A DNA stretch of 64,000 bases, from NCBI GenBank assembly GCA_016793325.1, contig JAEUKI010000017.1, positions 1 to 64,000 on the forward strand. Reading direction: 5' to 3'. Made by a program: the position numbers and the translations under genes. The notes under the pieces were generated by a model. It had not been told where the DNA came from. It saw nothing but the letters and a program-made list of their open reading frames with translations, and searched no databases. This DNA is from Myxococcales bacterium. GTDB taxonomy: Bacteria; Myxococcota_A; Polyangia; Polyangiales; Ga0077539. Positions 42,130-50,727 of this stretch are shown piece by piece; position 1 is the stretch's first letter; each line of letters begins with the position of its first letter.

Positions 42130-44019
42130 CTACAGGCCGACAACATCGAGAAACGCCCCACCACGACGGGTGACTCGAGCGCGTCGCGCGACATCGACTG
42201 AGTCCGCCGCACCGAAGCGGAAGTGCAGCTCCATTCCTGACGGCATCAGATCGGTGTTGCTTCGAGCAAATGCGAAATCGAAGTAGCCATCCCCATCGAT
42301 GTCTCCGAGCGTCTTCGTCGCTCGCGTAAACGTCCCGGTCAACGCAGCGACGGTCGGAACTTCGCCCAACTCGATGCCCGTTGCGTACGAGAAACTCGGC
42401 GCGGTCAATAGACGTGTCGTTGGCGACAGCGAGATAGTTCCGTGCCAATCAACGAGTAGATCAGCGCGCCCGTCAGCGTCGATGTCTCCACCGACATTCA
42501 GGCCAAGTCGATGCATCCCGCCACCGACGTTACTCTCGATCGCAAGCAATTCAGTCGCCACGAGCCCAGCGGAGCCGCCGCGAAGCACGAGTCCTCGCGT
42601 TGGTGCGCTCATTCGGCCTTCGGTCACTGCGACGTCATTGAATCCGTCCGCGTCGACATCGCCCGCACACACGAGGAGGACGATCGAAGTCGTCATCGCT
42701 GAACCCGTGACGCTCCGGGGAGATTCCGAAATCAACGTGACCGGATCGCCGCGGTGCACATTGATCGACCAAGGCCCCGCTCCCCCTGTTCTCGAGGCGC
42801 TGAACAACAGGTCGTGCAAGCCATCACCATCGATATCGCACCCAGCGACTTGCGACATGATCTCATCCGCAAGTGCGGCGAATGTTCGTGCCGGCCGTGA
42901 GCTCACTCCCGCTGAGCTTCCGGCGAACACATGCAGCCGGTTCGCTCCAACGCTCAACGGAGTCCCCGGCGCCTGCACCGCAACATCCGCGTACCCATCG
43001 CCGTTCAGATCCCCGAGCGCATCGACGATCATCCCGAACGCGCCCGCTCGACTCTCGGGCGACTCGATCTCGCTGACCTGCATCAACGGCAGCGCACCGC
43101 CAGCAAACACGCGGACGACGCCCCGTCCGCTCGCGGCGGCGCCGTCTCCGACGAGCAGGTCCGCGATCCCGTCTCCGGTCACGTCCGCGACCGCAATCGA
43201 ACGCAGCCCGTTGCCGATTGCAATTCGCTGATCGAAGGCTGTCGGCGCTCCCCCAACGCGCCCGACATAGATCTCGACGAATCGCTCTTCGCTCGAACCG
43301 CCGTCACCATCGGATCGCATCAACGAACCGCGCACGATCACGTCCGCGATGCCGTCACCAGTCACATCTGGATACGTCCATGCGGGAGAGTCCGACGCCG
43401 ATCCCCGACCGCTAGACCAGAAGAACCACACCGGCGACCGACGTTGCCCTTCGACACCCGACCGCTTCCCCGCCAAGCGCCAGAACCACCCTCCACGCGC
43501 GAGCGGCCTCGATAGCCGCAGCTGCCCTCCGTCACCCTCTTCGCGAATGCAACTCGTCCGCATGGCTCGATCGCGACACAACTCGACGACCGCGCCCGTC
43601 GCTGCGCCCCGCAACTCCCAGCGCAGCAGCGGGCGATCCGTGCTCATGACGCTCGAGCTGAGCGGCGCGATCAGGCGCGGCGCGTCGATGCTCGACGGGT
43701 CAACGGGTTGGACATCCGCCACATCCACCCCATTGTCCGCGATCACGTCGCTGTCCGCGCCGACGTCCCCAGCGCTCGCGTCGCTCGCTGCATCGCGCCG
43801 TGGGCCCGCTTCGATCGTGCCCCCGTCGGATCGACACGGAATCCCCGGCGCGACTTCGTCCGTGCAGAGCGGCAAACACGCGCCCGACCCGGGATCGAAA
43901 TCCTCGTTCGCCATGCACACGACGGGGCGTCTGCACCCTTCGGCGCCCATGCTCGCGCTGATCGCCAACGCCACAACCAGCCCCCATCGTGCCCTCACCA
44001 CCACGCTCGTCGTCTCCAT
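42130..44019 (-). CDS. FG-GAP beta-propeller lipoprotein
   Basis: A 629-residue predicted lipoprotein (SASMGAEGC). A short Cys-containing segment, an Asp/Ala linker, and a fibronectin-like domain (PRLIAPLSSSVMSTDRPLLR) are followed by seven FG-GAP loops: DVTGDGIADVIVRG, DVTGDGIADLLVGD, DLNGDGYADVAVQA, DIDGDGLHDLLFSA, DVDADGFNDVAVTE, DIDADGRADLLVDW, DIDGDGYFDFAFAR, consistent with a seven-bladed calcium-binding propeller. Start ATG 44019 has GGAGAG upstream; a 110-residue upstream extension lacks support. Codon use is visibly more A/T-tolerant than in the neighbours. Confidence 0.87.
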   Translation of the reverse strand: METTSVVVRARWGLVVALAISASMGAEGCRRPVVCMANEDFDPGSGACLPLCTDEVAPGIPCRSDGGTIEAGPRRDAASDASAGDVGADSDVIADNGVDVADVQPVDPSSIDAPRLIAPLSSSVMSTDRPLLRWELRGAATGAVVELCRDRAMRTSCIREEGDGGQLRLSRPLARGGWFWRLAGKRSGVEGQRRSPVWFFWSSGRGSASDSPAWTYPDVTGDGIADVIVRGSLMRSDGDGGSSEERFVEIYVGRVGGAPTAFDQRIAIGNGLRSIAVADVTGDGIADLLVGDGAAASGRGVVRVFAGGALPLMQVSEIESPESRAGAFGMIVDALGDLNGDGYADVAVQAPGTPLSVGANRLHVFAGSSAGVSSRPARTFAALADEIMSQVAGCDIDGDGLHDLLFSASRTGGAGPWSINVHRGDPVTLISESPRSVTGSAMTTSIVLLVCAGDVDADGFNDVAVTEGRMSAPTRGLVLRGGSAGLVATELLAIESNVGGGMHRLGLNVGGDIDADGRADLLVDWHGTISLSPTTRLLTAPSFSYATGIELGEVPTVAALTGTFTRATKTLGDIDGDGYFDFAFARSNTDLMPSGMELHFRFGAADSVDVARRARVTRRGGAFLDVVGL

Positions 44020-44207
44020 CGCCGCTCTCCGATCGCTACTGCATTCGTCTCGCACGCGCCACGCTCGGCGGCGCGCGGCGGCTGTATCGCTGCAGCGGAC
44101 GAAACGTTGCTTCGCGCGACAAGCGATCGCCTCGTCCGTCCCTTTCGGCGATGCACTCACCCCGACCCTCGCAGAGAAATCCACGACGATTTCCAGCATC
44201 GCCAGAG

Positions 44208-44223
44208 CCAACAGCGCTGTTGG
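44208..44223. promoter_or_regulatory. Perfect 16-bp palindrome, possible operator
   Basis: CCAACAGCGCTGTTGG is a perfect palindrome about 190 bp upstream of the FG-GAP lipoprotein start. The 363-bp gap 44020-44382 also holds the hairpin CCCTCG (44246-44251)/CGAGGG (44260-44265) and GTGT-TTTT-ACAC near 44290, and is more A/T-rich than its surroundings. No gene is seen. It may combine the terminator of the gene ending at 44383 with a regulated promoter. Confidence 0.45.
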
Positions 44224-44382
44224 TCGAAAATTCGGCCTCTTTTGGCCCTCGAACCCCTGCGAGGGTCGCCCTATGTGCTCGGACCGAGTGTTTTTACACA
44301 CCAACGCACGTCCAACACGATAAAAGGCCCACAATTTCAACGCGAACATTCACCGCGCACGGCAGCCCCCCCCTCTCGCAGC

Positions 44383-46140
44383 TCACATCATCAGCCGCCG
44401 CACGCGAACGAGCCCCGTCGGAGAGCCACCCGTTGCGGTGGTGTTGACGATCGCGATGATGCCGTCGCCGCCATCCGACGCGATGCCGAACGGCGTCCGC
44501 GCGCCGAGCGAAATCGGAACGACGCGGTTCATCGTTCGGTTGAAGTGCCACACCTGTTGACCCGCGCCGTTTCGCGTAAAGAGCCACAGTCCTCCCTGCG
44601 AGTCGTGAACGACGTTGATCACCGGAGGCAACGCCGTCGGAAGGTTGACGCTCGTTCGCGTGAGCATCGGCGATGCGCCGTCCATCGTCTGGACCGTCAT
44701 CACCGCCTGCCCGGCGGGGTGCGTCGGCGCGATCAGCTCCGTGCCACGCACGGACAGGGAGAATGTTTGGAGCGTCGCGCACAAGAAGCCATCGACGCAG
44801 AGGCCATCGGTCGACGAGCCCGCGTTGAACGACAGTCCGTTCGCTTGAATCGGCACGGTCAGCGTCGAGAGGACGGTGCCTGCGTCGTTGATGCGCAAGA
44901 CATGAACGCCGTCGCCCGTGGTTTGCGTGCCGATCGCCACGCCGTGGCTCGGTGACGGCTTGATGCGACCCATCGCGTAGATTGTTCCTGCTTGCATCGG
45001 GTCGGCGCGGAGCACCATCGAGGAGCCGAAGCCCTGGGAGATCTCGACAGGACCCGTCACAGAGAGATCAGAATTGAACGTCCAACGTTCCATACGAACG
45101 TGATTCGTGATCTGCGCACCCCCCTCCCCGCTAATGCTCAACACGCGACGGTACGCGTGAATGCTGCCAGACGGCGTCGCGATCACTTCGACTGCGGGAA
45201 ACGCTTGGTTCGGGAACTGGCCGCCCGAAGGTGAATTGAACTCAGCAGGTCGGTTCGCGCGCGCCGACGGTCGCGCAGGCGAGAACGAGTGGCGAAAGAA
45301 CGACAGCCACAGGCCTCCCTGCCCATCCAATGCAATGGATTGGCCCATCTGCAGCACATCGAACGTTCCGAGGGGAGACGCAAACGCGGTGCTATCGGTG
45401 CGCGCTCCCGTCGTCATGTTCAAGCGATGCGCGTTGCCTCCGGACTCGCCCGACACCCAGTACGCGAAGCCGTCCTTCGCAGTCACGAACCGCTCGTTGC
45501 GGATTCGTCTCGTCTCCATCGCGGGATCCACGAGCACGGACACACAAAACTCTCCGGTGCACGACGTCGACGGCGGCACGATCATCGGATCGACGCACGG
45601 CGGCCCGCCCGGAACCCCACAGGCCAGCGGAATCACCCGCGTCCGCACCCCCGCCGCCGCGATCGTCGCCTCACGCACTTCGATCGTCACGGTCGACGGC
45701 GTCACCTCGACAGGCTCAGTGAGCATCCAGCCCGACGCCGTGCGCACCCACACTTTGACCCCGAAATCGCCAGGGTTGAGCGTCGCGACGTCGCTCGGGT
45801 CGTACGGGAGCGTCCATCGAACGGGCTGCGCGAAGGTCGTTCCCATCGGGCCGATCTTGAATTGATGGCCAACGCGAACCGCGCCGCCCGGCAGCGGCGT
45901 CTCGTCCGACGTGAGCTCGAGCGTCAACGCCACCGGCGCGCCGAGCGCCCCCGCGGGAACCACGATCTGCGAGAGCCCGTTCGCCTCCGATACCGTCCCT
46001 CCCATCGGCCCGATCCCGCTCGCGCTCGCGTCCCCCGCCGCGTCAGCGCCGCCGCTGTCTTGATTGTTGGTCACCGGCGGCGAGCAAGCCGCCAGCGCGA
46101 AAAAGATGCCTAGCGAAACCGAAACGTTCGTCGTCTTCAT
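44383..46140 (-). CDS. Surface lipoprotein with ZU5-like N-terminal domain
   Basis: A 585-residue predicted lipoprotein (FFALAAC). Residues about 45-160 resemble a ZU5-type beta module: GGTVSEANGLSQIVVPAGALG, ALTLELTSDETPLPGGAVR, WTLPYDPSDVATL. The remaining 400 residues are beta-rich, with repeating VSGESGGNAHRLNMTTGARTD and DSQGGLWLFTRNGAGQQVWH patterns like a propeller-like fold. Four Cys near residue 180-200 (CGVPGGPPC, CTGEFC) may form disulfides. Start ATG 46140. A hairpin CGCTGA (46181-46186)/TCAGCG (46191-46196) lies in the leader. Function unknown; exposed to the cell exterior. Confidence 0.78.
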   Translation of the reverse strand: MKTTNVSVSLGIFFALAACSPPVTNNQDSGGADAAGDASASGIGPMGGTVSEANGLSQIVVPAGALGAPVALTLELTSDETPLPGGAVRVGHQFKIGPMGTTFAQPVRWTLPYDPSDVATLNPGDFGVKVWVRTASGWMLTEPVEVTPSTVTIEVREATIAAAGVRTRVIPLACGVPGGPPCVDPMIVPPSTSCTGEFCVSVLVDPAMETRRIRNERFVTAKDGFAYWVSGESGGNAHRLNMTTGARTDSTAFASPLGTFDVLQMGQSIALDGQGGLWLSFFRHSFSPARPSARANRPAEFNSPSGGQFPNQAFPAVEVIATPSGSIHAYRRVLSISGEGGAQITNHVRMERWTFNSDLSVTGPVEISQGFGSSMVLRADPMQAGTIYAMGRIKPSPSHGVAIGTQTTGDGVHVLRINDAGTVLSTLTVPIQANGLSFNAGSSTDGLCVDGFLCATLQTFSLSVRGTELIAPTHPAGQAVMTVQTMDGASPMLTRTSVNLPTALPPVINVVHDSQGGLWLFTRNGAGQQVWHFNRTMNRVVPISLGARTPFGIASDGGDGIIAIVNTTATGGSPTGLVRVRRLMM

Positions 46141-46301
46141 GCGACGACCCTTCAGCACGGCGCAGGCCAACGCGTTTCGTCGCTGAATCTTCAGCGATTT
46201 CAACGGTGCGACACGAGTGTCACAACCCCGCCGCTGGCACCGGCCCTGGCACGCGCCCTGGCACGTGCCAGCTCCGCCGACCTCGTCGTGCCAACGCCCA
46301 C

Positions 46302-46400
46302 GAGCGCATGCAAGCGAGTGCATCTCGAGCAGCGCGAAGAGCGCATGCAACGAGTGCAAACCGAGCCGAGCGTCGGCAGTGAGCGCAAGCAACGAGTGCA
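46302..46400. repeat. Imperfect tandem repeats between pqqA and the ZU5-like lipoprotein
   Basis: Three related units, each GAGCGCATGCAACGAGTGCA or a close variant, start at 46302, 46339 and 46381. To the right, CACTTGCATGCGC and repeated GCTTGCCC are partly complementary to them, so a branched hairpin could form. To the left, CCCTGGCAC is repeated and the palindrome GACACGAGTGTC (46210-46221) occurs. The 344 bp 46141-46484 hold no other gene. On the minus strand this is the 3' region of pqqA and may act in termination or RNA stability. Confidence 0.6.
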
Positions 46401-46484
46401 TGCGCCCGCCGCTTGCCCACTTGCATGCGCCGCCCGCTTGCTTGCCCGCCTGCCCGCGCCGCCCTCCCCGCGACGCTTACCGCC

Positions 46485-46613
46485 TTACTCCGTGAACACG
46501 TACGCGCAGATCTCGGCGCACGCGCTCTGCTCGTCGAGCGACGGCGTGGACCACTCGGTGTCGACCGTCTCGCGGGTGTCTCGATCGCTCGTGGACTCGT
46601 GCTGATCAATCAT
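46485..46613 (-). CDS. pqqA: Candidate PqqA, the peptide precursor of pyrroloquinoline quinone
   Basis: A 42-residue peptide gene, below the usual length filter. GGAG lies 8 nt before ATG 46613. The sequence has an acidic N-terminal extension (20 residues, many Asp/Glu/Thr), followed by W21, P24, E28, E34 and Y38. The spacing W-x2-P-x3-E-x5-E-x3-Y is identical to that of the methylotroph PqqA from memory (W-A-A-P...E...M-E-V-T-S-Y). E34 and Y38 are the Glu and Tyr that PqqE/PqqD cross-link. The conserved Gly two residues before the Glu is Cys here, and another Cys lies between Glu and Tyr (AEICAYVF). pqqC and pqqD-pqqE lie 3.4 kb away on the other strand. Confidence 0.75.
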   Translation of the reverse strand: MIDQHESTSDRDTRETVDTEWSTPSLDEQSACAEICAYVFTE

Positions 46614-46676
46614 CGCTGGCTCCGTAGGTGAAGGGACCGCGAGAGGATGACCCGAACGTCCCGAGCGCGCAACCGG

Positions 46677-49600
46677 TCAGCGCGCGCAGCGCTTGCGCGA
46701 ACGCGCGAGCGAGACCGCGCCGAGCGCGGCGATCGCCCACAGCGCACCGCGCGAACCGCCCGCGCCGCGCGCAGGCCGCGACACCACGCGGCAACCGCAC
46801 GCGCCATCGCCGCTCAATACGCCGAACGGCGCAGCGCCGTCCGCGCTCGCGTCGCCCGCATCACGAACGACCGCGTCCATCGAGCCGCCATCGGACAACC
46901 CCGAGTCCGCGATCACGCCACTGTCCGTCGAGACCGCGCCGTCCATCGCTCCGCTGTCGGACGCGACGCCCGAATCCACGGTGACTCCGCCGTCCGTCGA
47001 TGCGTCGGGCTCGCTCGCGTCCGCGCCTGCGTCGGGCGTCGAGCGAGGCTCGCAACGATTGATCGCAGTGTTGCACGCGCGGTCCATCGCGCAGTCGCCG
47101 GCCGTCGCGCAGCCGCACGCGTTGCGATCGGTGCTCGGTCCCGCGAGGCAGCGCGTTCCGTTGGGGTTGCTCGCGCAGCCCGTGCCCGCGCCCATGCCCG
47201 TCACGAGGCACGCGACGCAGCGCCCCGCAGACGTGTCGCACACCGCCGCGGGCTCCATGCAGTTGGCGCTCGGGCTCATCGCGACGGTGACGCGCGCGAC
47301 GCCGTCCTCGCTCGCGACCGAGTCCGCCGCACAGTCGTTGTCGCTGTCCGTATCGAGAAAGTCCGGCCCATCCGAGCCGCGGTCGGTGTTGGCTGGCATC
47401 GTGGGGGTCGCGCCCGCTTCGTCGCGATCGAGGTCGCCGTCGCCGTCACTATCGGTGTCGCGATACGAGGGCGTCCCGTCCATGTCGAAGTCGTCACCCG
47501 TGGTCGGGTCGAGCAAGCGCTCGGTCGCCGTGGGAATTCCGTCGCCGTCGTCATCGGGGTCGAGGAAGTCCGGCGTTCCGTCGCGATCCGTGTCGCGGTC
47601 GCCCATCACGCAGCCGGGCATCGAGCCCGTGCAACCGCCGCGCTCCACGCTGTTCGGGACGCCGTCACCGTCGTTGTCGTCGGACGGGTCTAGAAAATCG
47701 GGGCGCATATTCATGTTGGTGTCGCGCGTCCCCTCGGCGCGGTCGAGGAGGCGATCGTCGTCGCTGTCGGTGTCGCGGTACGAAGGCGTTCCGTCGCCGT
47801 CGAAGTCGTCACCCGCGGTGGTGTCGAGGCGGGCCTCGTCCGCGGTGAGGATCCCGTCGTCGTCGTCGTCCGTGTCGAGGTAGTCGAACGCGCGATCGCC
47901 GTCCGTGTCGAGCGGCATCATGAAGCCCGACGCGCCGAGCTCGTCGCGCGTCAGGATCGTGTCGCCATCGTCATCGTCGTCGAGCGCGTCGATGCGCCCG
48001 TCGCGATCGGTATCCCGCGGAACGAACATCGGCCCCGCGCCCGTCTCGGCCCCATCGGGGACGCCGTCCATGTCGCTGTCGCGGTTGTTGGGGTTGGTTC
48101 CGTTGCGGATCTCGAACAGGTTCGGGATCCCGTCCATGTCGTTGTCCGAGTCGGGAACGCACACGCCCCGCGTCGTGTCGCACACCGGCGCGACCACCGT
48201 GCAAAACGAGTTTGGCGTGGTCGACACCGTCACGCGCGCGACGCCGTCTTCGCTTCCGAGCGAGTCCGCAGCGCAGTCGTTGTCGCTGTCGCGGTCGAGA
48301 AAGTCGGGCCCGTCCGAAGCGCGATCGGTGTTCGCAGGCATCGTGGGCGTCGCGCCCGCTTCGTCGCGATCGAGGTCGCCATCACCGTCCGAGTCGGTGT
48401 CGCGATACGAGGGCACGCCGTCCATGTCGAAGTCGTCGCCCGTCGTCGGGTCGAGCGATCGTTCGGTCGCCGTGGGAATGCCGTCGCCGTCGTCGTCGGG
48501 GTCGAGGAAATCTGGCGTTCCATCGCGGTCGGTGTCGCGGTCGCCCATCACGCAGCCGGGCACCGTGCCCGTGCATCCCCCGCGCTCCACGCTGTTGGGG
48601 ACGCCGTCGCCGTCGGAGTCGTCGGACGGGTCTAGAAAATCGGGGCGCATATTCATGTTGCCGTCGCGCGTCCCCTCCGCGCGGTCGAACAGTCCATCTG
48701 CGTCGCTGTCCCAATCGCGGTACGAGGGCGCGCCGTCGCTGTCGAAATCGTCGCCCATCGTCGCGTCGAGCGCGTTCTCCGTGGCCGTGGGAATTCCGTC
48801 GCCGTCGTCGTCGCGATCGAGGTAGTCGGCGATGGCGTCCGCGGTTCCTGCGCCGGCGGGGGGCATCGCATCAGTGTTGCGAGGCATCGTGGCGCCGCCC
48901 GGTCCGAGCTCGACGCTCGTGGGCACTCCGTCGCCGTCATCGTCGGCGTCGAGCCAATCGGGAACGGTATCCGCCGTCCCCTCTCCCGCGGGTACAACCG
49001 CGTCCGTGTTGCGCGGCATCATCGCGCTCGTCCCGAGCTCGACCGTCGTAGGCACACCATCGCCATCGTCATCGGGATCGAGGTAGTTGGGCCGACCGTC
49101 ACCATCCGTGTCGTTCGTCCCATCGAGACAGTCGGGGACACGATCGGCGTCCATGTCCGCCGTGCACGAGAGCGTCAGCGGAACATCCACCGTGTAGCCC
49201 GTAGGGCTCCCCGATCGACCGCCGTTCGTGCCGCCCACGTTCACGTCGTCGCCGGTCGTCACGTTGACGCGCATCACGACGCCCGCGGTGAAGCTCGCTC
49301 CGTAGTCGATGAGCACACGAAAATCGTCGGTGAACGGCGAGTTGTTCATGTTGGTGCGGACGCGGACCACCGTCGTTCCACCGCCGCCGGCCGTCACCGT
49401 GAGCGTGTCCGTACCCGGAGCTTCGACGCCCGTCGCGCTCGACGTGTAGTCCACCGTCGGCTGCAGCCCCCACGTCGCGTGCGTCGCGGCGAGCGTCGCG
49501 TCCGCGAACACAACGCCAATGACCGTCACCCCCGCGGGAAACACCAGCGTGAACTCCGCCTCGGGGTCTCGCGTATTGCTCACGACAGGGCCCGTGCGAA

Positions 49601-49889
49601 CGTAGATCGACTCGGAGAAGCGCCCGTCTCGCGCAGGGTCCGCGGGCACGAGCACGAGCCCAGACCCGGTCATCGACGGCGGCGTCGTCGCGAAGCTCCG
49701 CTCTCGAACGATCGAGATTTCTCCGCGCGGCGTCGGTCCGCCAAAGGCGCTCGCGACGCCCGCAGGGGCCGTAAAGATCTGCGTGTCTTGCAGCGGAGCG
49801 CTCTGCGCGTGCGCGGCGCCTGCGCCCGTCACGAGCGCGAGTCCCGTGGCCACGAGCGCGAATCGACAAGTCCAAGGGCGGGTTTTCAT
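46677..49889 (-). CDS. MYXO-CTERM surface protein with thrombospondin-type-3-like repeats
   Basis: A 1070-residue exported protein. Signal peptide LVATGLALVTGAGAAHAQS; a beta-sandwich-like N-terminal third (about 30-235); then about 550 residues of Asp-rich calcium-binding repeats (DTDGDGRPNYLDPDDDGDGVP, SDGDGDLDRDEAGATPTMP). An Asp/Ser-rich linker follows, and the end CGC-...-GALWAIAALGAVSLARSRKR is a MYXO-CTERM sorting tail: Cys-Gly-Cys, hydrophobic helix, Arg-rich end. That tail predicts processing and outer-surface anchoring. An internal direct duplication of about 150 residues is described separately. Start ATG 49889 gives MKTRPWTC. Confidence 0.9.
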   Translation of the reverse strand: MKTRPWTCRFALVATGLALVTGAGAAHAQSAPLQDTQIFTAPAGVASAFGGPTPRGEISIVRERSFATTPPSMTGSGLVLVPADPARDGRFSESIYVRTGPVVSNTRDPEAEFTLVFPAGVTVIGVVFADATLAATHATWGLQPTVDYTSSATGVEAPGTDTLTVTAGGGGTTVVRVRTNMNNSPFTDDFRVLIDYGASFTAGVVMRVNVTTGDDVNVGGTNGGRSGSPTGYTVDVPLTLSCTADMDADRVPDCLDGTNDTDGDGRPNYLDPDDDGDGVPTTVELGTSAMMPRNTDAVVPAGEGTADTVPDWLDADDDGDGVPTSVELGPGGATMPRNTDAMPPAGAGTADAIADYLDRDDDGDGIPTATENALDATMGDDFDSDGAPSYRDWDSDADGLFDRAEGTRDGNMNMRPDFLDPSDDSDGDGVPNSVERGGCTGTVPGCVMGDRDTDRDGTPDFLDPDDDGDGIPTATERSLDPTTGDDFDMDGVPSYRDTDSDGDGDLDRDEAGATPTMPANTDRASDGPDFLDRDSDNDCAADSLGSEDGVARVTVSTTPNSFCTVVAPVCDTTRGVCVPDSDNDMDGIPNLFEIRNGTNPNNRDSDMDGVPDGAETGAGPMFVPRDTDRDGRIDALDDDDDGDTILTRDELGASGFMMPLDTDGDRAFDYLDTDDDDDGILTADEARLDTTAGDDFDGDGTPSYRDTDSDDDRLLDRAEGTRDTNMNMRPDFLDPSDDNDGDGVPNSVERGGCTGSMPGCVMGDRDTDRDGTPDFLDPDDDGDGIPTATERLLDPTTGDDFDMDGTPSYRDTDSDGDGDLDRDEAGATPTMPANTDRGSDGPDFLDTDSDNDCAADSVASEDGVARVTVAMSPSANCMEPAAVCDTSAGRCVACLVTGMGAGTGCASNPNGTRCLAGPSTDRNACGCATAGDCAMDRACNTAINRCEPRSTPDAGADASEPDASTDGGVTVDSGVASDSGAMDGAVSTDSGVIADSGLSDGGSMDAVVRDAGDASADGAAPFGVLSGDGACGCRVVSRPARGAGGSRGALWAIAALGAVSLARSRKRCAR
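47290..48682 (-). repeat. Internal direct duplication (two copies 942 bp apart) in the MYXO-CTERM gene
   Basis: Copies at about 47290-47740 and 48232-48682 are offset by 942 bp (314 codons) and are highly similar, e.g. both contain TCTAGAAAATCGGGGCGCAT (47689 and 48631). The peptide between NMNMRPDFLDPSDD and SEDGVARVTV is repeated with few changes. Weaker similarity continues rightwards of each copy. Such repeats can change in number by recombination. Confidence 0.85.
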
Positions 49890-49936
49890 CGGTGATTCTG
49901 CCCATGGTACACAAGCGCGGATCTGCCGTCGTGGGG

Positions 49937-49955
49937 CGCAACCTCTTCCGTTGCG
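49937..49955. promoter_or_regulatory. Hairpin in the divergent promoter region of pqqC and the MYXO-CTERM gene
   Basis: CGCAAC (49937-49942) and GTTGCG (49950-49955) form a 6-bp stem with a 7-nt loop, about 32 bp before the pqqC ATG and 48 bp before the divergent ATG. It could be an operator or a leader structure; no regulator was identified. Confidence 0.35.
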
Positions 49956-49986
49956 TGCAAACCGCGGTGGATCACACTCGGCGGGC

Positions 49987-50727
49987 ATGAACCTCGAGCT
50001 CGTCCCGATCCCCGTGCCCGACGCGCGCAAGGCGTTCGTGCTTCGACTGCTCGACGTCGGGGCGCGCAAATACCACGACAAACACCCGTTTCATCGCAGG
50101 ATGAACGACGGTGAGCTCTCGCGCGAAGACCTCGCGACGTGGGCCGTCAATCGCTTCTACTACCAGCGAACGATCCCGCGAAAAGACGGCGCGATCCTCG
50201 CGGCGATGCCCGACCCCGAGCACCGCCGTCGCTGGCGAAAGCGCATCGTCGACCAGGACGGAACGACCGCGACCGACGGCGGCCTCGAAGCGTGGCTCCG
50301 CCTCGTCGAAGCGCTCGGCGGTCGCCGCGAAGACGCGTGGAACGACCGCGCCATCCTCCCCGGCGTCCGCTTCGCCGTCGACGCGTACTACAACTTCTGC
50401 CGCACCGCTCCCTGGCAAGAAGCCGTCGCGAGCTCGCTCACCGAGCTGTTCGCGCCGCACTTGCACGCGCTGCGGATCGAGGCGTTTCCCAAGCATTATC
50501 CCTGGGTGGACGCAGCCGGGCTCGACTATTTCAAGCGTCGCACGCGACAGGCCCCCGCGGACGTCGAGCACGGTCTGTCCGTCGTGCTCGAGCACTTCAC
50601 GACGCCCACACAAGAAGACCGCGCGGTCGAGCTCCTCGAGTTCAAGTGCGACCTGCTCTGGTCGCTGCTCGACACGGTCGAGCGACACTGCGCCGAGCGC
50701 GCGGGGCGCGCGGGGAGCGCTCGGTGA
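49987..50727 (+). CDS. pqqC: Pyrroloquinoline-quinone synthase PqqC
   Basis: A 246-residue cytosolic enzyme of the TenA-like helical fold that oxidises the cyclised intermediate to PQQ. Family landmarks: YHDKHPFHRRMNDGEL, WAVNRFYYQRTIPRKDGAIL, RIVDQDGTTATDGGLEAWLRL, and VLEHFTTP with the EFKCDLLWSLLD ending. The length is normal. Start ATG 49987. The stop overlaps the GTG of the PqqD-PqqE gene by 4 nt (50724-50727), so it is the first gene of a coupled three-gene operon. Confidence 0.94.
   Translation: MNLELVPIPVPDARKAFVLRLLDVGARKYHDKHPFHRRMNDGELSREDLATWAVNRFYYQRTIPRKDGAILAAMPDPEHRRRWRKRIVDQDGTTATDGGLEAWLRLVEALGGRREDAWNDRAILPGVRFAVDAYYNFCRTAPWQEAVASSLTELFAPHLHALRIEAFPKHYPWVDAAGLDYFKRRTRQAPADVEHGLSVVLEHFTTPTQEDRAVELLEFKCDLLWSLLDTVERHCAERAGRAGSAR

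Noticed and set aside
46302..46400. CRISPR-like array
   Set aside because: The units are imperfect, only three in number, with spacers of unequal length (17-22 bp) and no cas genes.
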